From Paraburkholderia acidicola (lineage in GTDB: Bacteria; Pseudomonadota; Gammaproteobacteria; Burkholderiales; Burkholderiaceae): a stretch of DNA of 64,000 nt. A model generated the notes under the pieces. That model ran no database searches and had not been told where the DNA came from. It saw only the letters and a program-made list of their open reading frames with translations. The stretch lies in contig NZ_MTZV01000006.1 of NCBI RefSeq assembly GCF_002362315.1, positions 1,798,001 to 1,862,000 of the forward strand, written 5' to 3'. Below are positions 25,266-34,198 of the stretch, one piece after another. Positions within the stretch are counted from its first letter, which is position 1. Each line of letters begins with the position of its first letter. A program made the position numbers and the translations under genes.

Positions 25266-26478
25266 AGGCTTTCGTTTCCACCTTGAACGCGCCGCTATCG
25301 TACGCATCGCAATAGGTTTTCCAGTCGGCGGCAATCTGCGCTTCGCACTGCGTGGCCAGTTCGATGAGCGGCAACTGCCAGTCTTTGCGGCTACCGAAGG
25401 CGATCAGGTCATCGGCGATGGCCGATCCTTCGCGTCCACCGCTGCGCAACTGCGCCCACGCGCACAGTTGCGCCATGCTGTTGACCACCGCTTCGAGCCG
25501 CGGCAGCTTGCCGTTCCAGGCGCTCAGCGCGACGCGATCTTCCGACGGCTGCAAACCGCGCAGCACATAGGGCCGCTTTTCGTACTCGACGGCATGCAGA
25601 AACGCCTGCGATACCGCCTGCACACGCTGCTGAACTGCAACGACGCGCTGCGCTTCGCTCGCCCATTTCGGCTGCTTCGTCTTCACGTGCGGCACCACCG
25701 ACGAAGACAGCGCCTGCTTCAGGTCGAGCAGATAGTTGCCATCGGGCGAGCCCTTGCCTTCCACCAGCATCACGTAGCGATCGACACCCAGACTGCCCGT
25801 CCCCGCAATGCGCCGTGCGACGTCGAGCACGCGGTAGAACCCCGGCGTCTCCAGATGGCTCGCGAAATCGTCCATAAAGGCCGTGACTTTCTCGCGTGTG
25901 CTGTCGTCGACGGGCAACGCCTTCTTGCCGTCGATGCGCAACACGCGACGCTTGCCCTTCACGTCGCAGCGCCGGTTCAGATAATCGACGCGTGTGCGCG
26001 CATGTAGTGCGTCGAACAGGTCACGGACCATACCCGTCGAGGTTTCTTCTTCGATCCAGCGCGCCTTACCGACTGTGAGCGCGCTCGCGTACGCATCGAT
26101 TGCGGTATGACAAAGCGCGAGCGCTTCAGCCCGGCTCACGTTCAGATCGCTGGCGCCGACCAGCACGCTCGTCAGCAGACGAATCAGTTCGAACAGGCTC
26201 GGCGCAAGACATGCCTCGTCGAAATCGTTGATATCGAAGTAGATCAGCCCGTTATCGCCCTTGTAGCTGCCGAAATTCTCCAGATGCATATCGCCACAGA
26301 TCCACACGGTGGGCGAGGTATCGAGCACGCTGCCGGCAGGCAGGCGTGCATAGAATAGATGGCACGTGCCACGCAGAAATACGAACGGCGACGTGCGCAT
26401 GAGTTTGTATTTCATGGCGAGCCGTTCGGGGTCGCGGCCGGTGTTGAATGCTGCGATCTGTTGTGCGATATCAATCAT
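25264..26478 (-). CDS. DUF2252 family protein
   Basis: Protein of 404 residues with the DUF2252 signatures F-L-R-G-T, WICGDMHLENFGSYKG and YFDINDFDEACLAPSLFEL, which resemble the catalytic and metal-binding loops of the kinase-like fold. The family is widespread and uncharacterised; a small-molecule phosphotransferase is only a fold-based guess. Starts with ATG at 26478; convergent with the deacylase gene. Confidence 0.9.
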   Translation of the reverse strand: MIDIAQQIAAFNTGRDPERLAMKYKLMRTSPFVFLRGTCHLFYARLPAGSVLDTSPTVWICGDMHLENFGSYKGDNGLIYFDINDFDEACLAPSLFELIRLLTSVLVGASDLNVSRAEALALCHTAIDAYASALTVGKARWIEEETSTGMVRDLFDALHARTRVDYLNRRCDVKGKRRVLRIDGKKALPVDDSTREKVTAFMDDFASHLETPGFYRVLDVARRIAGTGSLGVDRYVMLVEGKGSPDGNYLLDLKQALSSSVVPHVKTKQPKWASEAQRVVAVQQRVQAVSQAFLHAVEYEKRPYVLRGLQPSEDRVALSAWNGKLPRLEAVVNSMAQLCAWAQLRSGGREGSAIADDLIAFGSRKDWQLPLIELATQCEAQIAADWKTYCDAYDSGAFKVETKA

Positions 26479-26688
26479 GTCTGCTCCGCCTGCGTGTTCG
26501 TGGGCCGGTCAGCCCGTTGCGCCTGTTGCGTTTTGCTCGATGCGCGCCTTTACAGCGCTATACGCGCCACGCGAGGGACCATATCACGGCTGCCTGTGCG
26601 CAAGCTTTCAGGTTCCCGGTACACTCGTGGCCTATCTTTAACCGAGGCCCGCTCGCTTTCGACAGCGGCCTTATCTGTGGAGACCACC

Positions 26689-27117
26689 ATGCGAACCAGT
26701 GCCCGTAACCATTTTGTCGGTCAGGTGACCGAGGTCAAGACCGGCGCAGTCAACGACGAAATCGCGCTGCGCACCCAGGATGGCCTGGACATCGTCGCCG
26801 TCATCACGCACGGCAGCGCGACGTCGCTTGGGCTGGCGGCCGGCAAACCGGCCTTCGCGCTCGTCAAGGCTTCGTCGGTGATCGTGATGGTCGATGCCAC
26901 CAGCAGCAGCGTGTCGGCACGCAATTACATCGCCGGTACGGTAGCCTCGGTGACGAAGGGCGCCGTCAACGCCGAAGTCATCATCGCCGCGCCGGGCGGC
27001 GCGCAGATTGCGGCCATTGTCACGAACGACAGCGTCGACCGGCTCGGGCTCGCGAGCGGCAAGGCAGCGGCGGCGATCTTCAAGGCATCGAGCGTGATTA
27101 TCGGCGTCGATCAGTAA
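26689..27117 (+). CDS. Tandem Mop (TOBE) molybdate-binding protein
   Basis: Protein of 142 residues with two Mop domains: residues ~3-70 (ARNHFVGQVTEVKTGAVNDE, then AFALVKASSVIVMVD) and ~74-142 (SARNYIAGTVASVTKGAVNAE, then AAAIFKASSVIIGVD). Mop/molbindin proteins bind molybdate as oligomers and store it or sense it. The ATG at 26689 follows GTGGAGA; the longer frame overlaps the divergent DUF2252 gene. Together with the ModE-type regulator and Moco-domain protein 3 kb downstream it forms a loose molybdenum group. Confidence 0.9.
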   Translation: MRTSARNHFVGQVTEVKTGAVNDEIALRTQDGLDIVAVITHGSATSLGLAAGKPAFALVKASSVIVMVDATSSSVSARNYIAGTVASVTKGAVNAEVIIAAPGGAQIAAIVTNDSVDRLGLASGKAAAAIFKASSVIIGVDQ

Positions 27118-27175
27118 GCGCACGGCGGAGAACGTCGCTTTGCAGTGCTAGAATCGCCGCGTTCATCCGCCCATC

Positions 27176-27583
27176 ATGACGACTCCAGACACCCGCAACC
27201 GCCTGACCGCATGGCTTGGCCTCGTCGCCATGTGGCTCATCGTGTTCGCGCCGGTCGTGAGTCAGTTGCTGGTTTCGCAACGCGCAAACGAACCGATTGC
27301 CGCACTCTGTTCCGCCCTGCAGCCGCGCGACCTCAGTGCGGCAATCAGTCACACGGGTTACACCGAGCCAGCGCCGGTTCATCTGAGCCATGACGACGCC
27401 TTCGGCGCGTGTGGCTACTGCCATCTACTCGGGCATCACGTCGCCATGCCAACGCTTGCGGCCACCACGCCGCCGGCCGGCTTCGCGATAGCCGGCACTG
27501 CGCCGCCCGCCCTCTCCACCCGCTTCACGCCACTCGGTGCGTTCCCGTCCGGACGCCCCAGAGACCCGCCTGCCGTCTCCTGA
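27176..27583 (+). CDS. DUF2946 family protein
   Basis: Protein of 135 residues. An N-terminal hydrophobic segment (LTAWLGLVAMWLIVFAPVVSQ) acts as signal or anchor, followed by the DUF2946 signature FGACGYCHLLGHHVAMP, a CxxC/His cluster that looks metal-binding. DUF2946 genes usually stand near TonB receptors and PepSY membrane proteins and are linked to copper or iron; here the next gene is a PepSY protein. Role unknown. Confidence 0.82.
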   Translation: MTTPDTRNRLTAWLGLVAMWLIVFAPVVSQLLVSQRANEPIAALCSALQPRDLSAAISHTGYTEPAPVHLSHDDAFGACGYCHLLGHHVAMPTLAATTPPAGFAIAGTAPPALSTRFTPLGAFPSGRPRDPPAVS

Positions 27584-27665
27584 CCGTCATTGTTTCTGAT
27601 CGCGTATTTCGTTGCGCCCGCTGAGGGAGCGCGCGATCGGCCGTTCAATGTTTCAGGAGGATTGA

Positions 27666-29159
27666 ATGTCCACCACCCTCGCTCAACCCTCGACCGCGAC
27701 GACAGGCGCGGCAAACGCCGGCTACCGGACGCTCTGGCGCTGGCACTTTTACGCGGGCCTCTTTGTGATGCCCTTTCTCGTGGTGCTCGCGATCACCGGC
27801 ACGTTGTATTGTTTCCAGCCGCAGATCGAGCCGCTGCTTTATCCGCAGCGTCTGATCGTCGCACCGCAAACCACACCCCGCCTCACCGAAGACGCACTGC
27901 TTGCGAATGCACGCCAGGCGATGCCGGCAGACGCGCGCGCGGTCACCGCCGTGATTGCGAGCGCACCGGATCGCAGCACCGAGTTCATCTTCCGTCTCGC
28001 CGATGGAGAGAAACAAAGCGTCTATCTGAACCCGTATAGCGGCGCAGTATTAGGCACGCTGAGCGTCGAGCATCGTTTCATGCAGGTCGACCGGATGCTC
28101 CATCGCAAACTGCTGCTCGGCAAACCCGGCGAGCTGCTGATGGAACTGGCCGCCTGCTGGACGCTAGTGATGATCGGCACCGGTATCGCCCTCTGGTGGC
28201 CACGCGAGAAAACCACGGCACGCGCGGCGCTCGTGCCGCGCTTCACGCTCAAGGGACGCGCACTGTGGAAGAACGTTCACGCCGTGATGGGCATCTGGCT
28301 CGCGCTCGGTGCGGTCGTGTTCGTCCTGAGCGGCCTGCCCTGGACGGGCTCGTGGGGCAAGCAGTTCAAGGCGCTCGCCAACGCTGCGAATCTTGGTTCG
28401 CCGCCGGGCACGTGGGGCGGCCTGGCGTTGCGCTCCGTCATGCCTGGCGTTCCTGCTGGACGTGACCTCGCTACCGGTGACACGACGACGCAAGTGCGCA
28501 CTGAACACGACGCCCAGGAAACGAAAATGGCTTCTTCGATGCCGGGCATGGTGATGGACGACCTGCCCTTGCCACAGACGCCCTGGGCGGTCGGCAACAC
28601 GCCGGTGCCCGCCTCCGCCGATGCGCACCCGGCACAGGCACTGCCGCTGCCGCTCGGCCGCGTTGTCGGGCTAGCGGCCTCGCTCGGCGTGTCGAGCGGC
28701 TACAACATCGTGCTGCCTGCCTCCGCCACCGGCGTCTACACCGTGTCGTACTTTCCCGGCGATCCACAAAGCGAGCGCACGCTATACATCGATCAATACA
28801 GCGGCGCCGTGTTGAGGGACATTCGCTACAGCGACTACGGTGCGGTGTCGAAAGCCGTGTCGTACGGCACGTCGTTGCATATGGGCCGCTATTTCGGCGT
28901 GGCCAACCAGATTCTCTGTGCCGCGATCTCGCTGGGACTGGCGGGTATGGCCGTCACCGGCTGCGTGATGTGGTGGAAGCGCCGGCCGCAACGCTCGCTC
29001 GGCGCGCCTTCGCGCGAACGTGCCGCACCGCCGATGTTCGGCTGGAAAACCGGCCTCGTTCTGCTCGGCATCGTCTTTCCATTGATGGGCGCAACGCTGC
29101 TGGCCGTGTGGATCGCCGACCGGATGATCTTCGGCCGCTTCACGCGACAAGTTGCCTGA
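27666..29159 (+). CDS. PepSY-associated membrane protein (iron-uptake reductase type)
   Basis: Inner-membrane protein of 497 residues with four long helices: YRTLWRWHFYAGLFVMPFLVVLAITGTLY, ELLMELAACWTLVMIGTGIALW, NVHAVMGIWLALGAVVFVLSGL and LCAAISLGLAGMAVTGCVMWWKRR, with PepSY-like periplasmic domains between them. His residues in the helices are potential heme ligands. The family (PiuB-like) reduces ferric siderophores. CAGGAGG lies five bases before the ATG. No TonB receptor is in the window. Confidence 0.9.
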   Translation: MSTTLAQPSTATTGAANAGYRTLWRWHFYAGLFVMPFLVVLAITGTLYCFQPQIEPLLYPQRLIVAPQTTPRLTEDALLANARQAMPADARAVTAVIASAPDRSTEFIFRLADGEKQSVYLNPYSGAVLGTLSVEHRFMQVDRMLHRKLLLGKPGELLMELAACWTLVMIGTGIALWWPREKTTARAALVPRFTLKGRALWKNVHAVMGIWLALGAVVFVLSGLPWTGSWGKQFKALANAANLGSPPGTWGGLALRSVMPGVPAGRDLATGDTTTQVRTEHDAQETKMASSMPGMVMDDLPLPQTPWAVGNTPVPASADAHPAQALPLPLGRVVGLAASLGVSSGYNIVLPASATGVYTVSYFPGDPQSERTLYIDQYSGAVLRDIRYSDYGAVSKAVSYGTSLHMGRYFGVANQILCAAISLGLAGMAVTGCVMWWKRRPQRSLGAPSRERAAPPMFGWKTGLVLLGIVFPLMGATLLAVWIADRMIFGRFTRQVA

Positions 29160-29172
29160 CCCGGGAGCGCAT

Positions 29173-29355
29173 ATGAAACGGGAACCTCGTTCGATTGTTG
29201 AACTGATCCTTCGCTACAAGACGCATCTGAACATCGGCGCTTTCCTGGCGGTGGCCTTGTGGGTCGCGTGGATTGCGTGGATGACCCGCCCTGGCGACGT
29301 CGATCTGCCCGCTTCGGGAAGCGGTCCGATCTGCTGCATGCGGCAGGTGCGCTGA
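29173..29355 (+). CDS. Small single-helix membrane protein
   Basis: Sixty-residue protein beginning MKREPRSIVELILRYKTHL followed by one hydrophobic helix (IGAFLAVALWVAWIAWM) and a short tail with Cys-Cys. GGGAG stands eight bases before the ATG, and it begins 13 bases after the PepSY gene, so it is probably co-transcribed and may be an accessory subunit. Not recognised as a named family. Confidence 0.65.
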   Translation: MKREPRSIVELILRYKTHLNIGAFLAVALWVAWIAWMTRPGDVDLPASGSGPICCMRQVR

Positions 29356-29458
29356 CGATGTAGGTGGGTGCGGGCTCTGCTTTGCACCCGCCATGCGCAA
29401 TACGTAAATCGCTATGACGGGTATCGCATGTCGCCACACGGCGATTTTCCCCATCCGC

Positions 29459-29485
29459 GCGTAATATATCGACGCATATAGCGAC
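29459..29485. promoter_or_regulatory. Possible ModE (molybdate) box
   Basis: The minus strand reads GTCGCTATAT-N6-ATATATTACG, close to the E. coli ModE consensus ATCGCTATATA-N6-TATATAACGAT. It lies 31 bases upstream of a Moco-domain gene and near a ModE-type regulator gene. Single site, by eye. Confidence 0.45.
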
Positions 29486-29515
29486 GAACCGGCCGGCTGC
29501 TCCGGCCTGTGGGGA

Positions 29516-30031
29516 ATGACGATGACGACAACGGGCCTTGCAGACACGGCGGCCGCAACGGCCGCTCCAGCAAACGATACGACCAGCAGTATCGTGTCGC
29601 TGACGGGCGACGTCGTTTCCGCACAGTCGTTCTCGCTCGATCAGTTGCGGCAGCTGCCCAGCGTGCTCGCCCAACCATTCGATCTGCGCTGCTTCACGAC
29701 CAACCGTTTTATCCGTCCCGTCGGCCGCTATCGCGGCGTGCTACTGAAAGGCCTGATCACCGAGGCCGGTCTGCGCTGCGAAGAGCCCGGCGATTTCAAA
29801 CGGATGATCGTCATCGCGGTGGCGCACGACGGTTACGCGGTCACGTTCTCGTGGCACGAACTGTTCAATACGTCGATCGGCGAGCAAGCGTTGATCGCGC
29901 ACGAGTGCGGCGGCCAGCCACTCGCCATCGAGGACGGTGCGCCGATCCTGTTCTCCGGCGCCGATACGCTGCCGGCACCACGCCATGTGAAGCGACTTGC
30001 GCGCATCATCGTGCGGACGGTGCAGGTGTAG
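29516..30031 (+). CDS. Molybdopterin-dependent oxidoreductase-domain protein
   Basis: Protein of 171 residues, mainly the oxidoreductase molybdopterin-binding fold of the sulfite oxidase/YedY group: VVSAQSFSLDQLRQLPS, FDLRCFTTNRFIRPVGRYRGVLLKGLI, HDGYAVTFSWHELFN and LIAHECGGQPLA. The Cys in LRC may correspond to the Mo ligand. It is short: no C-terminal dimerisation domain and no clear signal peptide, so it could be a stand-alone Moco protein or chaperone. A ModE box candidate precedes it and a ModE-type gene follows 57 bases downstream. Confidence 0.8.
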   Translation: MTMTTTGLADTAAATAAPANDTTSSIVSLTGDVVSAQSFSLDQLRQLPSVLAQPFDLRCFTTNRFIRPVGRYRGVLLKGLITEAGLRCEEPGDFKRMIVIAVAHDGYAVTFSWHELFNTSIGEQALIAHECGGQPLAIEDGAPILFSGADTLPAPRHVKRLARIIVRTVQV

Positions 30032-30088
30032 ATTGGGCACCGCTTCCCCGACGGCCGCTAGGCGCGGGCAACGCCAATCGCATCGTGT

Positions 30089-30487
30089 ATGCTTGCTCGC
30101 ATGGCTAAACCCACCCACGATCCGAAGATTCCCACCGCCGCAAAACCCGAGGTCCGCTTCCGCATGCGTATCCAGCAGGCGGATACGATCGCGCTCGGTC
30201 CGGGCAAGGTTGCGCTACTCGAAGCGGTGCGCGAGCACGGTTCGATTTCGGCGGCGGCACGCAGTCTGAAGATGTCGTACCGGCGCGCCTGGCTGCTGAT
30301 GGATGAGCTGAACCGCTCGTTGAAGTCGCCGGCCACCGTCTCAGAGCACGGCGGCCAAAGCGGCGGCGGCAGTGTGTTAACGCCGGTTGGCGAAGAGATC
30401 ATTCGCCTGTATCGCGACATCGAAAACCAGGCCTATACGGTCTGCTCCGAGCAGATCGCCGCATTGACGCGGTTTATCAAGCGCTGA
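30089..30487 (+). CDS. ModE-type regulator, DNA-binding domain only
   Basis: Protein of 132 residues with the winged helix of ModE: MRIQQADTIALGPGKVALLEAVREHGSISAAARSLKMSYRRAWLLMDELNRS in segments, and TPVGEEIIRLYRDIENQ. E. coli ModE has in addition two Mop domains for molybdate; these are absent here, while a separate tandem-Mop protein is encoded at 26.7 kb. An alternative ATG lies at 30101. Likely regulates molybdenum-related genes. Confidence 0.85.
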   Translation: MLARMAKPTHDPKIPTAAKPEVRFRMRIQQADTIALGPGKVALLEAVREHGSISAAARSLKMSYRRAWLLMDELNRSLKSPATVSEHGGQSGGGSVLTPVGEEIIRLYRDIENQAYTVCSEQIAALTRFIKR

Positions 30488-30510
30488 GATTGAGAACGGC
30501 TGGACTGCGC

Positions 30511-31860
30511 TTAGCCGTGCCGCAGGCAGAAGCGCGACGCGGGCGGCTGGCCCGTCATGTCGCGCTCGGCCGTCCGGGTCAGCCATTCAACGAAGCTCGC
30601 CACACTCGCGGTACGCAACGGAAAGTACGCAACCTGGTGACGCTCGCACACCCGCTTGAGCATGTTCATCGAATCGTGATCGATGCAATCGACGGGAAAC
30701 ACGACGTGATCCGCGCCCGGTAGCGCCGCGGCCAGCAAACCCTTGCGATCCTCGATGCCGCCGTCGTGCACGATAAGCACCGCCCCCGCCGCTTCGACGA
30801 TGCGCCGGATCACCGCATTCGATCCCGGCCGGCCGCCCACGTAGACAACGCGCTTGCCCTCCAGTCCCGTGAACTGCGGACGGCTGGACGCGGCAGCGTC
30901 GGTTGACTCGGCGGCGCTTGCCTGCAGCGTACGTTCCATTGCGTGCGCTTCGGCCTGCACGGTCTTGAGCAGCGCGAGCGTTTCGTCGAGTGTCGCGCGC
31001 AATACGGTCACGCGCTCCTGTTCGTCGGCGGCATGCTGTTCGGCGGCTTCGCGGCGGCTCGTATGCAGCGCGAGACGCGCATCGCGGGCGGCCAGCGCGT
31101 CGCGCAGCGTGGCGACTTCGGCTTCGCGCGCGGTGTCATCGGCGGTGCGCGGTTGGCGCGCCTGCGTCTCTAGCTGGCCGATCTGCGCAGTCAGTTCGCG
31201 CGTCTGGGCATCGTGCCGCGTACTCATCTCGTGCAGACGGCTCTGCTGACGCTCGACCTTGCTGCGTAGCTCGGCGTTCTCTTCCTCGAGCGCCACGAGC
31301 CGCCGGATGTCCGCGCGATTGGCCGCGCCGACCAGATGCGACAGCATATGCAGTTCGCCGAACGCCGCCTGACGAATATCGAGCGTCGCCTGCGGATGCG
31401 TGATCAGTGCCCAATATCCAGGCGGAATATCGCCACTGGCGAGTGCCTCGTTCCATAGCGCCAGCACCGCCTGCGGATCGGTCGCCTTGTCGAAGCGGCG
31501 GATCGTCGTCGCATAACGCTCGTCGAGCGCCTTGTGCAGCGCCTTGCCGCCCTCACCACCTTCGATGGCGAGTTCGACGGCTGCGTGGTGGATTTCGAGG
31601 TCGGTGGCGTGTTGCCGGTCCAGCATCTTGAAGCGTGGCACCAGCTTGCGCAGCTCGTGCGTGCTCAGACACGTGCCGATCACCGAACAATGCAGGTGCG
31701 AATCGAGCTCCCACAGCCGTGTACGGCGCTTCGCGGAATGAGTTTGGGGGCGGGAAGAAGGCGCGCAGCAGGCGTCGCCCTGGCGCGGATAGCGGCCGGC
31801 GCTGTCGTCGAGTTGACCGAGGCCCGGCGTGCGGGCAAGACGAAACGGAGGAGCCTGCAT
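30511..31860 (-). CDS. DUF2325 domain protein with coiled coil
   Basis: Protein of 449 residues. The first ~200 residues are a helical domain (RKLVPRFKMLDRQHATDLEIHH), followed by a long coiled coil (~200-330: EEENAELRSKVERQQSRLHE and heptad-rich repeats of A, L, R, E) and the C-terminal DUF2325 domain GKRVVYVGGRPGSNAVIRRI ... VDCIDHDSMNML. DUF2325 looks like a small receiver-type domain and the family function is unknown. Two conserved Cys near the end (VDC, RVC) could bind a ligand or metal. Divergent from the DAHP synthase gene. Confidence 0.87.
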   Translation of the reverse strand: MQAPPFRLARTPGLGQLDDSAGRYPRQGDACCAPSSRPQTHSAKRRTRLWELDSHLHCSVIGTCLSTHELRKLVPRFKMLDRQHATDLEIHHAAVELAIEGGEGGKALHKALDERYATTIRRFDKATDPQAVLALWNEALASGDIPPGYWALITHPQATLDIRQAAFGELHMLSHLVGAANRADIRRLVALEEENAELRSKVERQQSRLHEMSTRHDAQTRELTAQIGQLETQARQPRTADDTAREAEVATLRDALAARDARLALHTSRREAAEQHAADEQERVTVLRATLDETLALLKTVQAEAHAMERTLQASAAESTDAAASSRPQFTGLEGKRVVYVGGRPGSNAVIRRIVEAAGAVLIVHDGGIEDRKGLLAAALPGADHVVFPVDCIDHDSMNMLKRVCERHQVAYFPLRTASVASFVEWLTRTAERDMTGQPPASRFCLRHG

Positions 31861-32048
31861 GACGATCCCGAATCCGGTTCCGGTTGCAAGGACGAGGCCG
31901 GTTACAGCGGCGCAGGCACGTTCTTCATCAGCCGCACCGCCTCGGTCCCAGTTCCGCGAAATATACCACCGAATATATCGGTCCGCAGCCCGGGGAACCC
32001 GATGCGAGTACCATTACGGCCTTCCCCACGCGGATTCCGGAGACTGAC

Positions 32049-33167
32049 TTGAGCCGCATCGACAATCCGTTGCATGACCAGGAGGTCGGCGTTGCCGACG
32101 CTACCCAGGACACCACGCGTATCGACGACACCCGTATTGGCGCCGTCCGTCCGCTGATTTCACCCGCGTTGCTGCTGGACGAACTGCCCGTTCCGGCAAG
32201 CTTGCAGACACTCGTCGAGCACAGCCGCCGCGAAATCGCCGACGTGCTGAAAGGTCGCGATGACCGGCTCGTGGCCGTCGTTGGCCCGTGCTCGATCCAC
32301 GATCACGACCAGGCGATCGATTACGCGCGACTGCTGAAGACCGCCGCCGACGAATTGCGCGACGATCTGCTGATCGTCATGCGCGTGTACTTCGAAAAGC
32401 CGCGCACGACGGTCGGCTGGAAGGGTTACATCAACGACCCGCGCCTCGACGGCAGCTTCCGCATCAACGAAGGGCTACGCGCGGCGCGGCAACTGCTGCT
32501 CGACGTCGGCACGCTCGGCCTGCCGACGGCCACCGAGTTCCTCGACCTGCTGAGCCCGCAGTTCATCGCGGATCTGATCGCGTGGGGCGCAATCGGCGCG
32601 CGCACGACCGAAAGCCAGAGCCATCGGCAGCTGGCTTCGGGTCTAAGCTGCCCGATCGGTTTCAAGAATGGCACGGACGGCAGCATCCAGATCGCGGCCG
32701 ATGCAATCGTAGCCGCACGCGCGAGCCATGCGTTCATGGGAATGACGAAAATGGGCATGGCGGCCATCTTCGAAACCCGCGGCAACGAGGACACGCACGT
32801 AATCTTGCGCGGCGGCAAGAAAGGGCCGAACTACGATCGCGCGTCGGTTGAGGAAAGCTGTGCCGCACTGCGCGCGCTCGGCTTGCCCGAACAGGTGATG
32901 GTCGATTGCTCGCATGCGAATTCGGGCAAGTCGCATCTGCGCCAGGTCGATGTCGCGCAGGACGTGGCGGCACAGTTGTCGGATGGCGAGCGGCGCATCA
33001 TCGGTGTGATGATCGAGAGCCATCTCGAGGAAGGGCGGCAAGACCTGAAGCCCAATGTGCCGCTGCGGCGCGGTGTGTCGATTACCGATGCGTGCCTTGG
33101 ATGGGCGCAAACGGAGCCGGTGCTGAATACGCTCGCGGCAGCAGTGCGGGCGCGGCGCAAGCGCTGA
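32049..33167 (+). CDS. aroG: 3-deoxy-7-phosphoheptulonate synthase (DAHP synthase, class I)
   Basis: Type I-alpha DAHP synthase of 372 residues, first step of the shikimate pathway: phosphoenolpyruvate plus erythrose 4-phosphate. Family segments are VAVVGPCSIHD, MRVYFEKPRTTVGWKGYINDP, GARTTESQSHRQLASGLS, GFKNGTDGSIQIAADA, MGMTKMGMAAIFETRGN and DCSHANSGK. The best start is TTG at 32049, five bases after GGAGA; the open frame reaches back to 31884 but its N-terminus is not conserved-looking. Feedback type (Phe/Tyr/Trp) cannot be told; the symbol is for the E. coli-like group. Terminated by a strong hairpin at 33185. Confidence 0.93.
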   Translation: MSRIDNPLHDQEVGVADATQDTTRIDDTRIGAVRPLISPALLLDELPVPASLQTLVEHSRREIADVLKGRDDRLVAVVGPCSIHDHDQAIDYARLLKTAADELRDDLLIVMRVYFEKPRTTVGWKGYINDPRLDGSFRINEGLRAARQLLLDVGTLGLPTATEFLDLLSPQFIADLIAWGAIGARTTESQSHRQLASGLSCPIGFKNGTDGSIQIAADAIVAARASHAFMGMTKMGMAAIFETRGNEDTHVILRGGKKGPNYDRASVEESCAALRALGLPEQVMVDCSHANSGKSHLRQVDVAQDVAAQLSDGERRIIGVMIESHLEEGRQDLKPNVPLRRGVSITDACLGWAQTEPVLNTLAAAVRARRKR

Positions 33168-33184
33168 CGCTAGCGCGCCAGGTT

Positions 33185-33214
33185 CGCTCCGGCGTGTTTA
33201 AACGCGCCGGAGCG
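33185..33214. terminator. Bidirectional hairpin terminator
   Basis: CGCTCCGGCG (33185-33194) and CGCCGGAGCG (33205-33214) are a perfect 10-bp stem with a 10-base loop containing GTTTAAA, between the convergent DAHP synthase and dehalogenase-like genes. Confidence 0.65.
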
Positions 33215-33230
33215 AGCGCTAATCCGCTCA

Positions 33231-34112
33231 TCACAAACCTTGCAGAAACGGCAGCACGCGCTCGAGCAACGTATCGGGCGCTTCCTCGGGGATGTAATGG
33301 CCGCACGGCAGCGCAGCGCCGGTGACGTCGCGGCTCCAGCGCCGCCATTCGGCGAGCGGATCGAAGCACTGGCCAACCACACCATCGGCACCCCATAGCG
33401 CGACGAAAGGACACTCAATCTCTCGGCCCGCGGCCAGATCGGCACGGTCGTGTTCAAGATCGATTCCAATCGACGCGCGGTAGTCCTCGCAGATGCCGTG
33501 CGCGGTCGCCGGGTCTTGCAGGCACCGCAGATACTCGGCATAGGCTTCGCTCGTGAACGGCTTGAGACCCGCACTGCGCGCGCCGATAGTCTGCTTCAGA
33601 TAGAGATCGGCATCGGCGCGGATCAGCGATTCGGGAAACGGCGCGGGCCGCACGAGGAAAAACCAGTGCCAGTAAGCGCGCGCGAATTCGAACGATGTCT
33701 GCTCGTACATCGCTAACGTCGGTGCGACGTCGAGCGTGACGAGCCGCTCGACGATACGCGGATGATCGAGCGCCATCCGGGCCGCGACGCGCCCGCCGCG
33801 ATCGTGGCCGATCACCGCGAAGGTGTCGAAGCCGAGCGCGTGCATCAGATCGACCTGATCCTGCGCCATGCGTCGCTTGGAATAGTTACTGTGATCGGGC
33901 AGACCGGGCGGCTTACCGCTGTCGCCGTAGCCGCGCAGGTCGGCGGCGACGACGGTGAACTGCTGCGCGAGCGTCGGCGCAACCTTGTGCCAGATTGCGT
34001 GCGTTTGCGGATGACCGTGCAACAGCAACAACGCAGGCCCATGACCACCGCGCACCGCGCGAATCGTGATGTCGTCCGTGTTGACGGCCACCGGTTGAAA
34101 ATCATTAAACAT
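33231..34112 (-). CDS. Haloacetate (fluoroacetate) dehalogenase-type alpha/beta hydrolase
   Basis: Hydrolase of 293 residues. The full constellation known from Burkholderia fluoroacetate dehalogenase (Asp104, Arg105, Arg108, Asp128, His149, Trp150, Tyr212, His271) is matched by Asp104, Arg105, Arg108 (GHDRGGRVA), Asp128, His149, Trp150 (YWHWFF), Tyr211 and His272 (CGHYI). The oxyanion segment is HGHPQTH. This predicts hydrolysis of haloacetates through an ester on Asp104, possibly including C-F cleavage. ATG at 34112. Divergent from a LysR gene that probably controls it. Activity is inferred, not proven; related enzymes act on epoxides. Confidence 0.85.
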   Translation of the reverse strand: MFNDFQPVAVNTDDITIRAVRGGHGPALLLLHGHPQTHAIWHKVAPTLAQQFTVVAADLRGYGDSGKPPGLPDHSNYSKRRMAQDQVDLMHALGFDTFAVIGHDRGGRVAARMALDHPRIVERLVTLDVAPTLAMYEQTSFEFARAYWHWFFLVRPAPFPESLIRADADLYLKQTIGARSAGLKPFTSEAYAEYLRCLQDPATAHGICEDYRASIGIDLEHDRADLAAGREIECPFVALWGADGVVGQCFDPLAEWRRWSRDVTGAALPCGHYIPEEAPDTLLERVLPFLQGL

Positions 34113-34198
34113 TGCTGACTCCTTTGCCCCTAGTCTAATTGCTTCCTTTCAGGTTATGGTTTCGATGAAAGCAAACCGTTGTTACCCGGGGAGAAACA

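Noticed and set aside
31884..32048. N-terminal extension of the DAHP synthase frame
   Set aside because: The conserved protein starts at TTG 32049 with a ribosome site, and the extension overlaps the start of the divergent gene's promoter region.
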